Assembly (NCBI GenBank): GCA_902589475.1
Contig: CACITD010000005.1
Span: forward strand, 1-64,000
Direction of reading: 5' to 3'
DNA length: 64,000 nt
Origin: an uncultured Alphaproteobacteria bacterium
GTDB lineage: Bacteria > Pseudomonadota > Alphaproteobacteria > Thalassobaculales > Thalassobaculaceae
Made by a program: the position numbers and the translations under genes. Under the pieces are notes generated by a model. That model made no database searches and had not been told where the DNA came from. It was given only the letters and a program-made list of their open reading frames with translations. Below, in pieces: positions 41,545 through 50,034 of the stretch (position 1 is the stretch's first letter; each line of letters starts with the position of its first letter).

Positions 41545-42657
41545 CTAATTCTTCTTTGAATTATTCTTTTGCTCTTCTTCCCAAGCTTTCTCGGCAGCCT
41601 CTTTGTCCCGATGCACTTGTAGATAACTTGCAGCCAATCTATCACCATTCCATCGGGCTTTGGTCCACCAATGAACTGCTTTTTCTAAATCCTGTTCGAC
41701 ACCGAATCCTCCAGAATACATGAAACCGAGCATGCCCTGGGAAAACCCATCACCCTTTTCAGCTCCTTTTTGAAACCATTGAACAGCAGATTCCATATCG
41801 TTCTGATTTTGAAAAATCTGCCCCATCGTCCCGTAGGCTCGGATCACACCTGCGTCTATAGCCAACTGTGCAAAAGTTATTGCCTTCTTCTGATCTCGTG
41901 GAACAACATTGCCTTGATTAAACAGAAGACTTAGGTATATGGCTGCTTGACTATCTTTTTCCTCGAGCGCTGCCCGCTCTAATAAAGTGATACCCTTTTT
42001 TGAATTATCACTTCCAATCTCGGCCTTTTGAAGATCTAAAACTTTCATTGCATAGCTAATCATCGCCGCGCTATTGCCTTCATTTATCAAACCCTGCAAA
42101 ACTTTCTTTGTCCGCTTAGGGTTCTCTGGCCCAACCCCACCTGGTAAAAATTCGAGAGCAGCTCTAATCTTCGCGGCAGCGTGATCGGTTTTCAGTGTTT
42201 TAATTAACAACAACCAGGCACCCTCAGCATCCTTCTCAAGATACTCACCTCGTCCCATGTATTTTGCTACCATTACCATCGCAGGGGGGAACCCTAACTC
42301 AGCAGCCCGTTGTATAAGAGCGACCCCGTCTTCTTTTCTGCCTGCGGCAAAGTGAGCGTATGCTGCATTCAATGCGGAGGCTCCATCATCGGGTAGAGCT
42401 TTGTAAGCAGCAACGCACGCGTTCTTTGCAACATCAACCGCTTTTTTGACTCTAACTTTCTCTTCCTCTGGAGCTTTGGCGTCGGTCGCACGAACCCAAA
42501 GGCGAGCTTTTTCTAACGTTTTCTTGCATTTATTTTGCAAGTCATCGTCTGCAGATAATTTCTCCCCAAAAAATAATACCCCGACGAGAGAGAGTACTAG
42601 ACCGAGAGCAATGAAATTCCAACTTTTGCTATTCTTTGTAGAGAGTCCCAGTGTCAT
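41545..42657 (-). CDS. Exported SEL1-like/TPR repeat protein
   Basis: 370 residues with an N-terminal signal or anchor (FIALGLVLSLVGVLFFGEKLSADD). From about residue 95 it consists of SEL1-type repeats, e.g. AAELGFPPAMVMVAKYMGRGEY, LLFNQGNVVPRDQKKAITFAQLAIDAG, and MQWFQKGAEKGD-like and GFMYSGGFGVEQDLEKAVHWW elements. Such proteins mediate protein contacts in the periplasm. The tail is charged. It is preceded by a divergent region with a small inverted repeat. Confidence 0.83.
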   Translation of the reverse strand: MTLGLSTKNSKSWNFIALGLVLSLVGVLFFGEKLSADDDLQNKCKKTLEKARLWVRATDAKAPEEEKVRVKKAVDVAKNACVAAYKALPDDGASALNAAYAHFAAGRKEDGVALIQRAAELGFPPAMVMVAKYMGRGEYLEKDAEGAWLLLIKTLKTDHAAAKIRAALEFLPGGVGPENPKRTKKVLQGLINEGNSAAMISYAMKVLDLQKAEIGSDNSKKGITLLERAALEEKDSQAAIYLSLLFNQGNVVPRDQKKAITFAQLAIDAGVIRAYGTMGQIFQNQNDMESAVQWFQKGAEKGDGFSQGMLGFMYSGGFGVEQDLEKAVHWWTKARWNGDRLAASYLQVHRDKEAAEKAWEEEQKNNSKKN

Positions 42658-42716
42658 TTTATCTCCAATAAGGCCTTTATCTTTGTAAATATTTGCAAGT
42701 CAACCAAATGAACTAG

Positions 42717-42730
42717 GTGCATAGGTGCAC
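42717..42730. promoter_or_regulatory. Inverted repeat GTGCA-N4-TGCAC between SEL1 gene and prpF-like gene
   Basis: GTGCATAGGTGCAC (also seen as a tandem AGGTGCAT-AGGTGCAC) lies about 90 bp before the isomerase gene and about 60 bp before the divergent SEL1 gene. Possible operator; weak evidence. Confidence 0.3.
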
Positions 42731-42819
42731 AAAAAAAATCTTTCTTGGCTCGCTAAATCTTTATTTAACAAAGTTTATAGAATAATCTAGCCCGATCCAA
42801 CAACGGGAGCTATCTGTAA

Positions 42820-43968
42820 ATGTCACAAAAACGCGTTCCGGCAATATTTATGCGAGGAGGATCATCGAAAGGTGTATTTTTTCATTCTTCGGATTTACCG
42901 GAAAATAGAAATAGTTGGGATGAACTTTTTTTATCGGTTCTGGGAAGCCCAGACCCGTACGGCAGACAACTTAATGGAATGGGAGGCGGTATTTCCTCTC
43001 TATCGAAAGCTGTCGTGATTAGTCCACCTACGCGCCTAGACGCAGATGTGGATTATACTTTTGCACAGATCTCCGTAAAAGATTCAGTTGTAGATTATTC
43101 CTCAAATTGCGGGAACCTATCCTCAGCTGTTGGCCCGTTCGCGATAGACACTGGTCTGGTTGATGCTTCAGGCATCAAAAAAGAGGTAAGAATTCACAAC
43201 ACAAACTCTGGAAAATTGATTGTTTCCAAGGTTCCTCTAAGAGATGGACTTTCTGAAGTTTTAGGAGATTTTAGTATTCCAGGTGTTTCCGGCACTGGCG
43301 CAAAAGTTCAACTGGATTTCCTTGACCCCGGAGGCACTCGCACTGGAAGCCTATTACCAACAGGTAACACTGTAGACATTATTACACTTGCAAATGCTGG
43401 TGATTTTGAGGTTTCGCTCGTTGATGCGAGCGTTCCCTGCGCATTCATTGAGGCTAAAGCACTTGGTGTTACAGGCTCAGAAAGTATAGAAGAGCTAGAG
43501 TCTAATAATAGCCTTATGAAACTGGTTGAAGAGATTCGCCTCGCGGCAGGAGTGAAGATGGGCCTTGGAGAAACAATTGATCAAATTCCACCAACGGCCC
43601 CTAAACTTGGAATTGTGGCTGAACCGCTGGCTTATAAAACTTTAGCAGGTGAAATGGTTGATGCATCAAGTGCGAGCTTAACAACCCGTATTTGGTCAAT
43701 GGGGCAGGTTCACCGTGTGTTACCCCTAACAGGAGCCATGTGCCTAGCAGTAGCATGCAAAATACCAGGTACTTTATGTGAGAGAAATACCAAAGGGGAA
43801 GGGGTAGACATAAAACTAGCTAACCCATCCGGAGTTCTACCCTTAAACGCTGCTGTCGAGGTCCAAGGCAATAAAATAAGTGCACGACACGTTACAGCAT
43901 ATCGAACAGCGCGAACTCTTATGGAGGGAAATGTCTTGATACCAGATCACACCCATCAAATTTATTAG
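42820..43968 (+). CDS. PrpF/4-oxalomesaconate tautomerase family isomerase
   Basis: 382 residues of the PrpF family with a tandem diaminopimelate-epimerase-like fold. FMRGGSSKGVFF, Lys63 in SSLSKAVVI and Cys97 in SSNCGNLSSAVGPFA are present; the 34-residue spacing equals that of Lys73 and Cys107 in Shewanella PrpF. Members isomerise 2-methylaconitate or tautomerise 4-oxalomesaconate (GalD), both unsaturated tricarboxylates. No prpC/prpB or gallate genes are present, so the substrate is uncertain. First of three plus-strand genes with short gaps (28 and 27 bp). Confidence 0.88.
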   Translation: MSQKRVPAIFMRGGSSKGVFFHSSDLPENRNSWDELFLSVLGSPDPYGRQLNGMGGGISSLSKAVVISPPTRLDADVDYTFAQISVKDSVVDYSSNCGNLSSAVGPFAIDTGLVDASGIKKEVRIHNTNSGKLIVSKVPLRDGLSEVLGDFSIPGVSGTGAKVQLDFLDPGGTRTGSLLPTGNTVDIITLANAGDFEVSLVDASVPCAFIEAKALGVTGSESIEELESNNSLMKLVEEIRLAAGVKMGLGETIDQIPPTAPKLGIVAEPLAYKTLAGEMVDASSASLTTRIWSMGQVHRVLPLTGAMCLAVACKIPGTLCERNTKGEGVDIKLANPSGVLPLNAAVEVQGNKISARHVTAYRTARTLMEGNVLIPDHTHQIY

Positions 43969-43996
43969 AAAAGCTAGAGTTGCACAAAAATTCAAA

Positions 43997-44617
43997 ATGA
44001 TTTCATTAGAACAAATACTAAAAAAATGCCGCATTATACCGGTTTTAACAATTAGAAATATTGACGACGCAGTACCCCTCGCAGAAGCGATATTTGAGGG
44101 AGGTCTATCTGCAATCGAAATCACACTTCGCACACCTGAGGGATTTTCTGCTCTTGAAGCGGTGACAAAACATTTTCCCAAATTCTCTATTGGCGTAGGT
44201 ACAGTCATACATAATACGGACATCAGACGCGCCAAAGAATCTGGAGCATCCTTTGCGGTGTCCCCTGGCATAAACATAGATCTCATTGAGCAGGCTTCAG
44301 CAGAAAAATTACCTTATTTACCTGGCATTCAAACAAGCTCGGAAGCGTTGTTAGGATTGAGACTAGGAATTAAATTTTTGAAATTCTTCCCTGCAAAAAT
44401 TGCAGGAGGTACAGAGAGTTTAAAGCAGATCGCCCCAGTTTACCCAGAATTGATGTTCTGTCCCACCGGCGGTATAAGCTTTGATGAGGCATCTGAATAC
44501 CTTGCCCAAAAAAATGTGATCAGCGTTGGTGGTAGCTTTGCCTCTCCACAAAATTTAATTGAAAAAAGAGATTGGAATGCGATCAAGACGCTAGCACAAC
44601 GCGCCGCAAGATTGTAA
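43997..44617 (+). CDS. KDPG/KHG-type class I aldolase
   Basis: 206 residues of the Eda family. Glu41 in AIEITLRTP is the proton-transfer residue and Lys129 in FLKFFPAKIAGG the Schiff-base Lys; their 88-residue spacing matches E. coli Eda (Glu45, Lys133). It cleaves 2-dehydro-3-deoxy-6-phosphogluconate or 4-hydroxy-2-oxoglutarate. No edd is adjacent and it follows the prpF-like gene by 28 bp, so it could serve a branched organic acid route instead of the Entner-Doudoroff pathway. Confidence 0.9.
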   Translation: MISLEQILKKCRIIPVLTIRNIDDAVPLAEAIFEGGLSAIEITLRTPEGFSALEAVTKHFPKFSIGVGTVIHNTDIRRAKESGASFAVSPGINIDLIEQASAEKLPYLPGIQTSSEALLGLRLGIKFLKFFPAKIAGGTESLKQIAPVYPELMFCPTGGISFDEASEYLAQKNVISVGGSFASPQNLIEKRDWNAIKTLAQRAARL

Positions 44618-44644
44618 GTGGTTTTGTAGTAGGAGAAAAAAAGA

Positions 44645-45649
44645 GTGGTTCAACTTTCCGTATTAGACCAATCTATAGCGGTAGCAGACCGCCCACAAGC
44701 GGAAGCGATAAGGGAGAGCGTATCTCTAGCGGAATATTGCGAAAAACTTGGTTATCATAGATATTGGGTTTCCGAACATCACAATCATCCAGCTATCGTA
44801 GGTACAGCTCCAGAAATTCTCATCGCAGCTATAGCGTCAAAAACAAATAGGATACGCGTTGGCAGTGCAGGAGTGATGTTGCCTCATTACTCCCCCTTTA
44901 AGGTCGCCGAGCAGTTTCGGGTCTTAGATGCTTTAGCTCCAGGCAGAATAGACTTAGGTCTCGGTAGAGCGCCAGGCTCAGATGGTCTAACAGCTTTCGC
45001 TCTTAACCCTAACGCGGCAGAACGGCCCCATCAATTCCCAAACGATGTGATGGACCTCGATGCCTGGCTTCATGGAGAAGAGCTGCAAGAGGGACACACA
45101 TTTTCAAAACTTAAAGCGCAACCCTCAGGCGACACGGCACCTGAAATTTGGATTTTAGGCAGCAGTGCATTTGGGGCACAGGTAGCAGCACATTTTGGTC
45201 TCCCTTACGCTTTCGCTTGGTTTTTTACCAACGGACACGGAGGCCAACAAGCACTAGAAATTTACCGACAACACTATAAACCTAGCGCGCGGCATCCAAA
45301 GTCAAATCCCGCCATTTGTGTCTGGGCCTTAGCAGCAGAAACGCATGAAGAGGCACAATATCATTTCAGCTCGCGGGCGAGGTGGCAACTTTTCCGAGAT
45401 CGCGGTCAGCACTTAATATTTGAGGACCCGGAAACTGCCTTGGCAGCACAATATGACGAGTACGAAAAATCAAAGATAGAGGAGCTTCGAAAAACAACCT
45501 TCGTAGGCACTGGAGAGGAAGTCGCGACCCGAGTCACGGCTTTGGCCAAAGAACTGAACGTTGAGGAAGTCGCTATTGTGACCTGGGCATACGATGCTAC
45601 AGCCCGAAAAAATAGTTACTGTCAGATTGCATCAGCTTTTGGATTATAA
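44645..45649 (+). CDS. LLM class flavin-dependent oxidoreductase, MsnO8 family
   Basis: 334 residues. LSVLDQSIAVADRPQAEAIR at the N-terminus, YHRYWVSEHHNHPA, GSAGVMLPHYSPFKVAEQF and LDLGLGRAPGSD-like blocks are diagnostic of the MsnO8 group, which includes oxidoreductases of unknown substrate. It starts with GTG at 44645, with GGAG about 9 bases upstream. It is third in a unit with the isomerase and aldolase genes. Confidence 0.88.
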   Translation: MVQLSVLDQSIAVADRPQAEAIRESVSLAEYCEKLGYHRYWVSEHHNHPAIVGTAPEILIAAIASKTNRIRVGSAGVMLPHYSPFKVAEQFRVLDALAPGRIDLGLGRAPGSDGLTAFALNPNAAERPHQFPNDVMDLDAWLHGEELQEGHTFSKLKAQPSGDTAPEIWILGSSAFGAQVAAHFGLPYAFAWFFTNGHGGQQALEIYRQHYKPSARHPKSNPAICVWALAAETHEEAQYHFSSRARWQLFRDRGQHLIFEDPETALAAQYDEYEKSKIEELRKTTFVGTGEEVATRVTALAKELNVEEVAIVTWAYDATARKNSYCQIASAFGL

Positions 45650-45745
45650 TCTATATAATCGCCCTGGTGTTCTTTTATTTTAAGTTCTTGACTGATCCCA
45701 AAAACAACAAGATGATTAAAGGGTACTTTCATCAGGGGGGCTCTA

Positions 45746-46528
45746 ATGAACTATTTATCTACTAAACCTCAAGCACATGGTCACACTGAGGAACAATGGC
45801 AAGCAAGAGTCGACCTTGCTGCAGCGCATCGGTGTGCTGTAATGCATAACCTCCACGAAGGTATTTTTAACCACCTAACTTTTCGCGTACCGGGCCACAA
45901 AGATAGATACTATCAAATTCCATTCGGTCTCCATTGGTCAGAGGTAAACGCAAGTTGCTTTATGGAAGTTGACTATGATGGCGTAGTTCAAGTTGGAGAA
46001 GGAATAGTCGAGCGGTCTGCTTATTGCATCCATGCCCCGATGCATAAAAAAATGAAAAATGCTAATGCTGTTTTCCACACGCATATGCCCTTCGCTAGTG
46101 CATTGACACGTTTGGAAGATCAACACATACAACCGATTGGCCAGACTGAACTAGGCACCCAAATGCGAACAGGATATGATGAAACTTACGATGGTCCTGG
46201 TCTAGACCCAGCGGAAGGCGAGAGATTAGCCAAAATTTGCGGAAATAATACAGTATTATTGATGGCTAACCATGGCGCACTAACTCTAGGTGATACCGTA
46301 GCAGAAGCCTATGATCGCCTTTATTACCTTGAAAGAGTGGCGCAAGTTCAACTTTATGCAATGTGGACGGGCAGGCCCCTTCGTAAACTTCCAGAGCCAA
46401 TCATAGAAAAAACCTATAAAACATACGGCAACAATAAGATGCTTTATGGTGGCAAAAAAAACGCGGAGTGGCATTTCGATGCTCTAAAGAGAATTCTTGA
46501 TCGAAAAGAGCCTGATTATGCCCATTAA
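45746..46528 (+). CDS. Class II aldolase/adducin family protein
   Basis: 260 residues. Zn ligands lie in FHTHMPFASAL (two His) and MANHGALTLG (one His), with the Glu/Tyr block ERSAYCIHAPMH before them. The family includes fuculose-phosphate aldolase, ribulose-5-phosphate epimerase and many decarboxylating or isomerising enzymes of unknown substrate. The longer N-terminus (HRCAVMHNLHEGIFNHLTFR) resembles the branch common in marine proteobacteria. A 96-bp gap separates it from the LLM gene. Confidence 0.87.
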   Translation: MNYLSTKPQAHGHTEEQWQARVDLAAAHRCAVMHNLHEGIFNHLTFRVPGHKDRYYQIPFGLHWSEVNASCFMEVDYDGVVQVGEGIVERSAYCIHAPMHKKMKNANAVFHTHMPFASALTRLEDQHIQPIGQTELGTQMRTGYDETYDGPGLDPAEGERLAKICGNNTVLLMANHGALTLGDTVAEAYDRLYYLERVAQVQLYAMWTGRPLRKLPEPIIEKTYKTYGNNKMLYGGKKNAEWHFDALKRILDRKEPDYAH

Positions 46529-46561
46529 AGGGCGTCATTAAAGCTGTGCACTATATAAATA

Positions 46562-47764
46562 TTAGTTGACTTGATTAGCAGAGCCAGTTTCAACCATTTC
46601 TTTTATTTCCGCCTCTGAGTAGCCTAGCTCGCCGAGTATTGAAAGTGTATTTTCACCAAGGCGTGGTGCATGACTTTGAGATATACGCCCACCACCACTA
46701 AAAGTATTTGCTGGTCTAGTTCGCTTTATCTTTCCTTCACTGGGATGTTCTTCACTACCAAAAAAATTTACTTCATTTAGATGCGGATCGTCGAGAACAT
46801 CTTCAATGGTATTATATCGCTGAGCCGGAACATCCTTTTCTTCAAAAATTTTAAGCCACTCTTCGGTTGTTTTTTTTAAAAGACCTTCTTTCCTTAAGAT
46901 AAAATAGGCTTCTGCGTTTGACGTTCGATTTGCTGCGCTATTAAAACGAGAGTCTGTCTTCAGTTCTGGACGTCCTATGGCATCAAAAAATGCAAAGGCC
47001 TGATCATTGGTATTGGGACCAACCGTTATAAAACCATCTTTGGTAGCCAAGGGCCGGTAATATGGGCTCAAAAGGCGCCCATCTCCCGTTGGTCCAACGG
47101 GTGGATCAAACGTACAAGCTCCCATGTGTTCAGACGTTACGAACGATGCCATATTTTCAAACATTGGCACTTCTATCGCTTCGCCGACTCCAGTCTTCTC
47201 TCGCCGATAAAGGGCGAACCCGATTACTTGAGCTGCAATTAAACCAGTTGTATGGTCGGTCATTACCATCGGAACAAAGCGTGGCTCGCCCGTTGCACGA
47301 TGTAATGTAGCAGCTACGCCAGAAACACTCTGGATAATTGGGTCATATGCTGGCCGATTGTAATAGCGGCCTCCTTTACCAAACCCAACGATAGAACAAT
47401 AAATGAGCTTAGGGTTATCTTTTGCTAAGTCCTCGTATGCCAGTCCTGCTCGCGCTAGTCCCTGAGGGCGAACATTTGAAACAAAAACATCCGCCGTGGA
47501 AATTAATTTCTTTAACACATCAAGGCCTGCTTTTTTCTTGATATCGAGGCAGATAGAGCGTTTATTCCTATTAAAATTCAGAAACTTACCAGACATGCCC
47601 GGATTTCTGCTACCTTTGGCCATTGTTCGCAAAAGGTCGCCGGAAGGGGCCTCAACTTTGATAACATCTGCGCCATAATCGGCTAAAGTTCGACTGCATA
47701 TAGGTCCAACAACTACCGTCGTTTGATCGATTACTCTTATGCCTTCGAGGGGCCCCCCGCTCAT
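46562..47764 (-). CDS. CaiB/BaiF family (class III) CoA-transferase
   Basis: 400 residues of the formyl-CoA transferase family. The catalytic Asp170 is in VMTDHTTG, where a covalent aspartyl-CoA intermediate forms. The N-terminal GIRVIDQTTVVVGPICSR and FLNFNRNKRSICLD blocks are standard. Its start overlaps the stop of the hydratase gene (47761-47764), so the two are coupled. This pair resembles mesaconyl-CoA C1-C4 transferase and mesaconyl-C4-CoA hydratase of the 3-hydroxypropionate bicycle, although the same arrangement could serve other dicarboxylic acid routes. Confidence 0.9.
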   Translation of the reverse strand: MSGGPLEGIRVIDQTTVVVGPICSRTLADYGADVIKVEAPSGDLLRTMAKGSRNPGMSGKFLNFNRNKRSICLDIKKKAGLDVLKKLISTADVFVSNVRPQGLARAGLAYEDLAKDNPKLIYCSIVGFGKGGRYYNRPAYDPIIQSVSGVAATLHRATGEPRFVPMVMTDHTTGLIAAQVIGFALYRREKTGVGEAIEVPMFENMASFVTSEHMGACTFDPPVGPTGDGRLLSPYYRPLATKDGFITVGPNTNDQAFAFFDAIGRPELKTDSRFNSAANRTSNAEAYFILRKEGLLKKTTEEWLKIFEEKDVPAQRYNTIEDVLDDPHLNEVNFFGSEEHPSEGKIKRTRPANTFSGGGRISQSHAPRLGENTLSILGELGYSEAEIKEMVETGSANQVN

Positions 47765-48636
47765 TTTTTAAAACCTAACTCCATAATCCCACATTGAGCA
47801 CCGTCCTTATCAGACACCCAGCAATTCATGGTATTTTGATCAGTAATGGCTCCACATATGTCAATTGTGTCTCCCACATGAACAGGCCGCGTAAGCCTAA
47901 CATTAAAAGTGTCAAGTTTATCGGGAGCTCTTTTCAAAGCCGACCCAACCATTAGCGTCATCGTAAGGCCACCATTTTGAACCGTCGCCGGATATCCCTC
48001 GATATCTCTGGAGTAATCTGCATCGTAGTGAATTCTATGTGCATTCCAAGTAACGGCTGAATATCTAAAAACCAGTGCCTCAGTGAGGGTAATAGTGTCC
48101 GACCATTCAGCATTAGCCGGCGCGTCCACCGGCAGAGTAACTTTACTTTTCTCACCAGGAGGTGGCATTTCCCGGTAAATTGCATCTGTCTCATCAGTCG
48201 CTATTACTTGTCCCTCGGCCTCAATCGTATCACGGAGGGTAAGAATGGCGATTCTGCCCGTTCTAGCAATCTTAGGGGTAATAGCAATTACTTCAGTAGT
48301 GCGCGTTGCGGGCACTCCAGCCTTGAGCGTTCCCATAATTTTCACTCGCCGTCCGGCGCCCATTCTTCGAGGCAATGGGATAGGCGGAAGTACAACTCCT
48401 GGATTTGGATGCCCATCAGGCCCTATATCTGATTGCCTAGTTACATTTGGGAAAAACATACCAAACCAATGAGGCGGGAGTTGGGACCCAACTTTGTAAG
48501 CATTGAAGTCTTCATCCAACATACCAGCTATTCGCCTTACAACAGACAACGCTATTTCATCTTCCACGACACTTTTACTGCCAACAAACGGTTTCAACGC
48601 CTCAACTGAATTTATAAACTCTTCATCGCTTTGCAT
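47761..48636 (-). CDS. FAS1-like/MaoC dehydratase (mesaconyl-C4-CoA hydratase-like)
   Basis: 291 residues: an N-terminal FAS1-like hot-dog half (PPHWFGMFFP, GRRVKIMGTLKAG) and a C-terminal MaoC half (FRYSAVTWNAHRIHYDADY, EGYPATVQNGGLTMTLM). The N-x-H-x-I-H-Y-D pattern with Asn and His is the hydratase site of this subfamily, which includes mesaconyl-C4-CoA hydratase and human-type HTD2. It acts on an acyl-CoA made by the CoA-transferase encoded next to it. First gene of the minus-strand pair. Confidence 0.85.
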   Translation of the reverse strand: MQSDEEFINSVEALKPFVGSKSVVEDEIALSVVRRIAGMLDEDFNAYKVGSQLPPHWFGMFFPNVTRQSDIGPDGHPNPGVVLPPIPLPRRMGAGRRVKIMGTLKAGVPATRTTEVIAITPKIARTGRIAILTLRDTIEAEGQVIATDETDAIYREMPPPGEKSKVTLPVDAPANAEWSDTITLTEALVFRYSAVTWNAHRIHYDADYSRDIEGYPATVQNGGLTMTLMVGSALKRAPDKLDTFNVRLTRPVHVGDTIDICGAITDQNTMNCWVSDKDGAQCGIMELGFKK

Positions 48637-48687
48637 TAAATTCTCCTATCTGATCCGGCCAGAAATTATTACATTGTTAGCTATTTT

Positions 48688-48701
48688 AGTATCGCGATAC
48701 T
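48688..48701. promoter_or_regulatory. 14-bp perfect palindrome in the divergent CoA-transferase promoter
   Basis: AGTATCGCGATACT is a perfect palindrome with a GC centre, between the minus-strand hydratase/CoA-transferase pair and the plus-strand CoA-transferase operon. Position (52 bp before one ATG, 87 bp before the other) and symmetry suit an operator for a dimeric repressor such as TetR or GntR families. Confidence 0.5.
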
Positions 48702-48734
48702 GATGACTACAAAAAAAACGCGCCAACGAGAAAC

Positions 48735-48752
48735 TAACGTCGACTTACGTTA
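48735..48752. promoter_or_regulatory. Inverted repeat TAACGT-N6-ACGTTA
   Basis: A second symmetric element in the same promoter, 36 bp before the CoA-transferase ATG: TAACGT (48735-48740), six-base spacer, ACGTTA (48747-48752). The half site resembles the TTTACGTT units found at 25153-25170, which could mean one regulator acting at several acyl-CoA promoters. Confidence 0.45.
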
Positions 48753-48787
48753 TACAATATTTTATTACAAGGAATAGGAAAAATACC

Positions 48788-50008
48788 ATGACTACCCAAA
48801 TACCCAGAGGACCTCTACAAGGCGTCAAAGTTATAGACCTCACAACAGTGATGTTGGGTCCATTCTGCACTCAAATCTTGGGTGAAATGGGTGCGGACGT
48901 TATTAAAATCGAGACCCCGGAGGGTGATGTCAACCGTTGGACTGGAGCAGCTAGATCACCCGGGATGTCAACAGGACAACTTATCAAAGGGCGCAATAAA
49001 AAAAGTATCATTTTCAACCTAAAGGTCCCTGAGGCTCGAGCACCATTTGAGAAGTTGATAGAAACAGCAGATGTATTCGTCCACAACATAAGACCCAAAG
49101 CAGCCGCACGGTTACGTATCGACTACGATACAATTTCTAAACTTCGACCAGACATAATTTATGCTTCGGCAACGGGTTTTGGTGAAGATGGACCATATGC
49201 TGACAAGCCTGCCTATGACGATTTGATACAAGCAGCTTCAGGTATCGCAAGCCTATATGGGCGAGTGACTGGTAGCCCAAAATATGCTCCGAGCGTTATG
49301 GCGGATAAGACTACTGGACTGTTTTTGTCAAACTATATTGTGATGGCTCTATTTCATCGTGAAAGAACAGGGGAGGGACAGAAACTCCATGTTCCAATGT
49401 ATGAATCTTTTGCTTCTTTTGTTGTCAATGAACATCTTCAAGGACAAACATTTGTGCCGCCAACCGGACCTTCAGGTTATAGCCGTTTGTTAACGACTAA
49501 TCGGCGTCCTTATCAAACAAAGGACGGCTACATAAGCGTAGTTCCCTACACACAAAAACATTGGAAGAATTTTTTCGAAGTAGCCGGTTCACCGCATTTG
49601 ATTGAAGACGAACGCTTCAAAAATCAGACTTTGAGAACGGAAAATATCGACGCTTTATACCAAATTGTATCAGACACTATTTTATCTAAAACAAGCCAAG
49701 AATGGTTGGTCATTCTTGAAGAAGTTGATATCCCCGCCGGTCCTGTCAATTCACCAGAGGACCTTCTTAACTGCCCTCACTTAACAGCTGTTAAAATGTT
49801 TCCAGAAGTTGATCATCCTACAGAAGGGCGCATGAGACACATAAAAGTTCCTGTCAGCTTCTCAAAAACACCTGGGGGCCTTTATGAGCACGCAAAAGTT
49901 CTTGGTGAAAACACAGAGCAAATTCTTTCCGATTTAGGTTTATCCGATACGGATATCAGCGACTTATATGAATCTGGAGCCATCGGGGTGCCTCCCAAAC
50001 GAATATAG
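48788..50008 (+). CDS. CaiB/BaiF family CoA-transferase
   Basis: 406 residues. Asp173 in VMADKTTGLF is the catalytic nucleophile; LQGVKVIDLTTVMLGPFCTQ and NKKSIIFNLKVPEA are family blocks. AAGGAATAGG lies before the ATG. First of four plus-strand genes (CoA-transferase, LLM oxidoreductase, two acyl-CoA dehydrogenases) that look like one operon for activating and oxidising a carboxylic acid. It is a paralogue of the genes at 46562 and 56217. Confidence 0.92.
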   Translation: MTTQIPRGPLQGVKVIDLTTVMLGPFCTQILGEMGADVIKIETPEGDVNRWTGAARSPGMSTGQLIKGRNKKSIIFNLKVPEARAPFEKLIETADVFVHNIRPKAAARLRIDYDTISKLRPDIIYASATGFGEDGPYADKPAYDDLIQAASGIASLYGRVTGSPKYAPSVMADKTTGLFLSNYIVMALFHRERTGEGQKLHVPMYESFASFVVNEHLQGQTFVPPTGPSGYSRLLTTNRRPYQTKDGYISVVPYTQKHWKNFFEVAGSPHLIEDERFKNQTLRTENIDALYQIVSDTILSKTSQEWLVILEEVDIPAGPVNSPEDLLNCPHLTAVKMFPEVDHPTEGRMRHIKVPVSFSKTPGGLYEHAKVLGENTEQILSDLGLSDTDISDLYESGAIGVPPKRI

Positions 50009-50034
50009 CTTATCTATGTAAGGGAAATTCAATC

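Noticed and set aside
46519..46532. GCCC-ATTAAA-GGGC at the end of the class II aldolase gene
   Set aside because: A 4-bp stem that overlaps the stop codon and has no T-run; not supported as a terminator.
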